Source: Candidatus Latescibacterota bacterium (GTDB lineage: Bacteria > JAAXHH01). Taken from it: DNA of 6,034 nucleotides. Positions 5,722-6,034 of the stretch are shown piece after piece. The stretch lies in the NCBI GenBank assembly GCA_022821935.1, contig JAJECR010000252.1, forward strand, positions 1 through 6,034, written 5' to 3'. Numbering within the stretch: position 1 is the stretch's first letter; each line of letters opens with the position of its first letter. Position numbers and translations under genes: made by a program. Under the pieces are notes generated by a model, which did no database searches, had not been told where the DNA came from, and saw only the letters and a list, made by a program, of their open reading frames with translations.

Positions 5722-6034
5722 ATGGAAACCCACCTTCAACAGCAGCTGGAAAACCTGAAATCCGCCTTGCTGCGCATGGCTTCGCTCGTGGAGGAACAGA
5801 TCGCACGGGCGATTACAGTGTTTGTAGAGCGAGACTTCGAATTATGCGAGCAGGTCATTCGGAGTGACGGCCCCATCGACGCCATGGAACTGGAGATCGA
5901 CGACCAGTGTATCAGGCTGCTGGCGCTTCAGCATCCCATCGCGCGGGATCTTCGTTTCGTCGCCGCGAGCATGAAGATCACGATCGACCTGGAAAGAATG
6001 GGCGACATCGCGGTCAACATCGCCAAAAAGACGA
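5722..6034 (+). CDS. phoU: Phosphate signalling regulator PhoU, 3' partial
   Basis: PhoU connects the Pst transporter to the PhoR-PhoB type two-component system and holds Pho signalling down when phosphate is plentiful. The frame is open to the window end (104 complete codons), about the first half of a protein that is usually 210-240 residues. The start METHLQQQLENLKSALLRMA is the usual N-terminal helix. LLALQHPIARDLRFV (67-80) and KITIDLERMGDIAVNIAKK (85-103) are the hallmark PhoU helices; D89, E91, R92 and D95 lie in the conserved D-x-E-R-x-G-D metal-binding motif of the first PhoU repeat. The second repeat would lie beyond the window. No clear ribosome binding site precedes this ATG, but the N terminus fits the family. 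Its place after pstB is the classic gene order. Confidence 0.94.
   Translation, partial: METHLQQQLENLKSALLRMASLVEEQIARAITVFVERDFELCEQVIRSDGPIDAMELEIDDQCIRLLALQHPIARDLRFVAASMKITIDLERMGDIAVNIAKKT

Overview
The window holds the 3' end of a large secreted surface protein gene, then the start of a phosphate-uptake operon. All five supported genes read on the + strand. The DNA is GC-rich. The first gene ends in a type IX secretion (Por) sorting domain, which points to a Gram-negative of the Fibrobacterota-Chlorobi-Bacteroidota (FCB) sphere. Candidates include environmental lineages such as Gemmatimonadota or Latescibacterota. The phylum is an inference from protein style and was not tested by search.

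Positions 1-1998: C-terminal part of a modular, probably beta-helical exported protein, open from the first base, so its start lies upstream. The window opens inside the end of one module. A complete module of 453 residues period follows, then a proline-rich linker and the sorting tail. Positions 1999-2211: a 213-base gap with a stem-loop terminator (2067-2101), a near-consensus sigma70-type promoter (2126-2155) and a ribosome binding site. This separates the surface protein from the operon.

Positions 2212-6034: pstC, pstA, pstB and a truncated phoU, with gaps of 64, 43 and 40 bases and no terminator between them. PstC and PstA form the inner-membrane channel of the high-affinity phosphate ABC transporter, PstB is its ATPase, and PhoU links transporter state to Pho signalling. 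Both permeases resemble the enlarged PstC/PstA type known from Pseudomonas and Vibrio rather than the short E. coli type. PstA keeps the large periplasmic insertion, while PstC has almost none. No pstS (phosphate-binding protein) is present here.

The most unusual local feature is a 29-bp imperfect tandem duplication covering the ribosome binding site and start codon of pstA. It creates a second, out-of-frame start with its own Shine-Dalgarno and a 20-codon overlapping upstream ORF. I see no CRISPR array, tRNA, rRNA or insertion sequence. Apart from these details the window is an ordinary pst operon next to a surface protein, and I found no evidence for a wholly new system.
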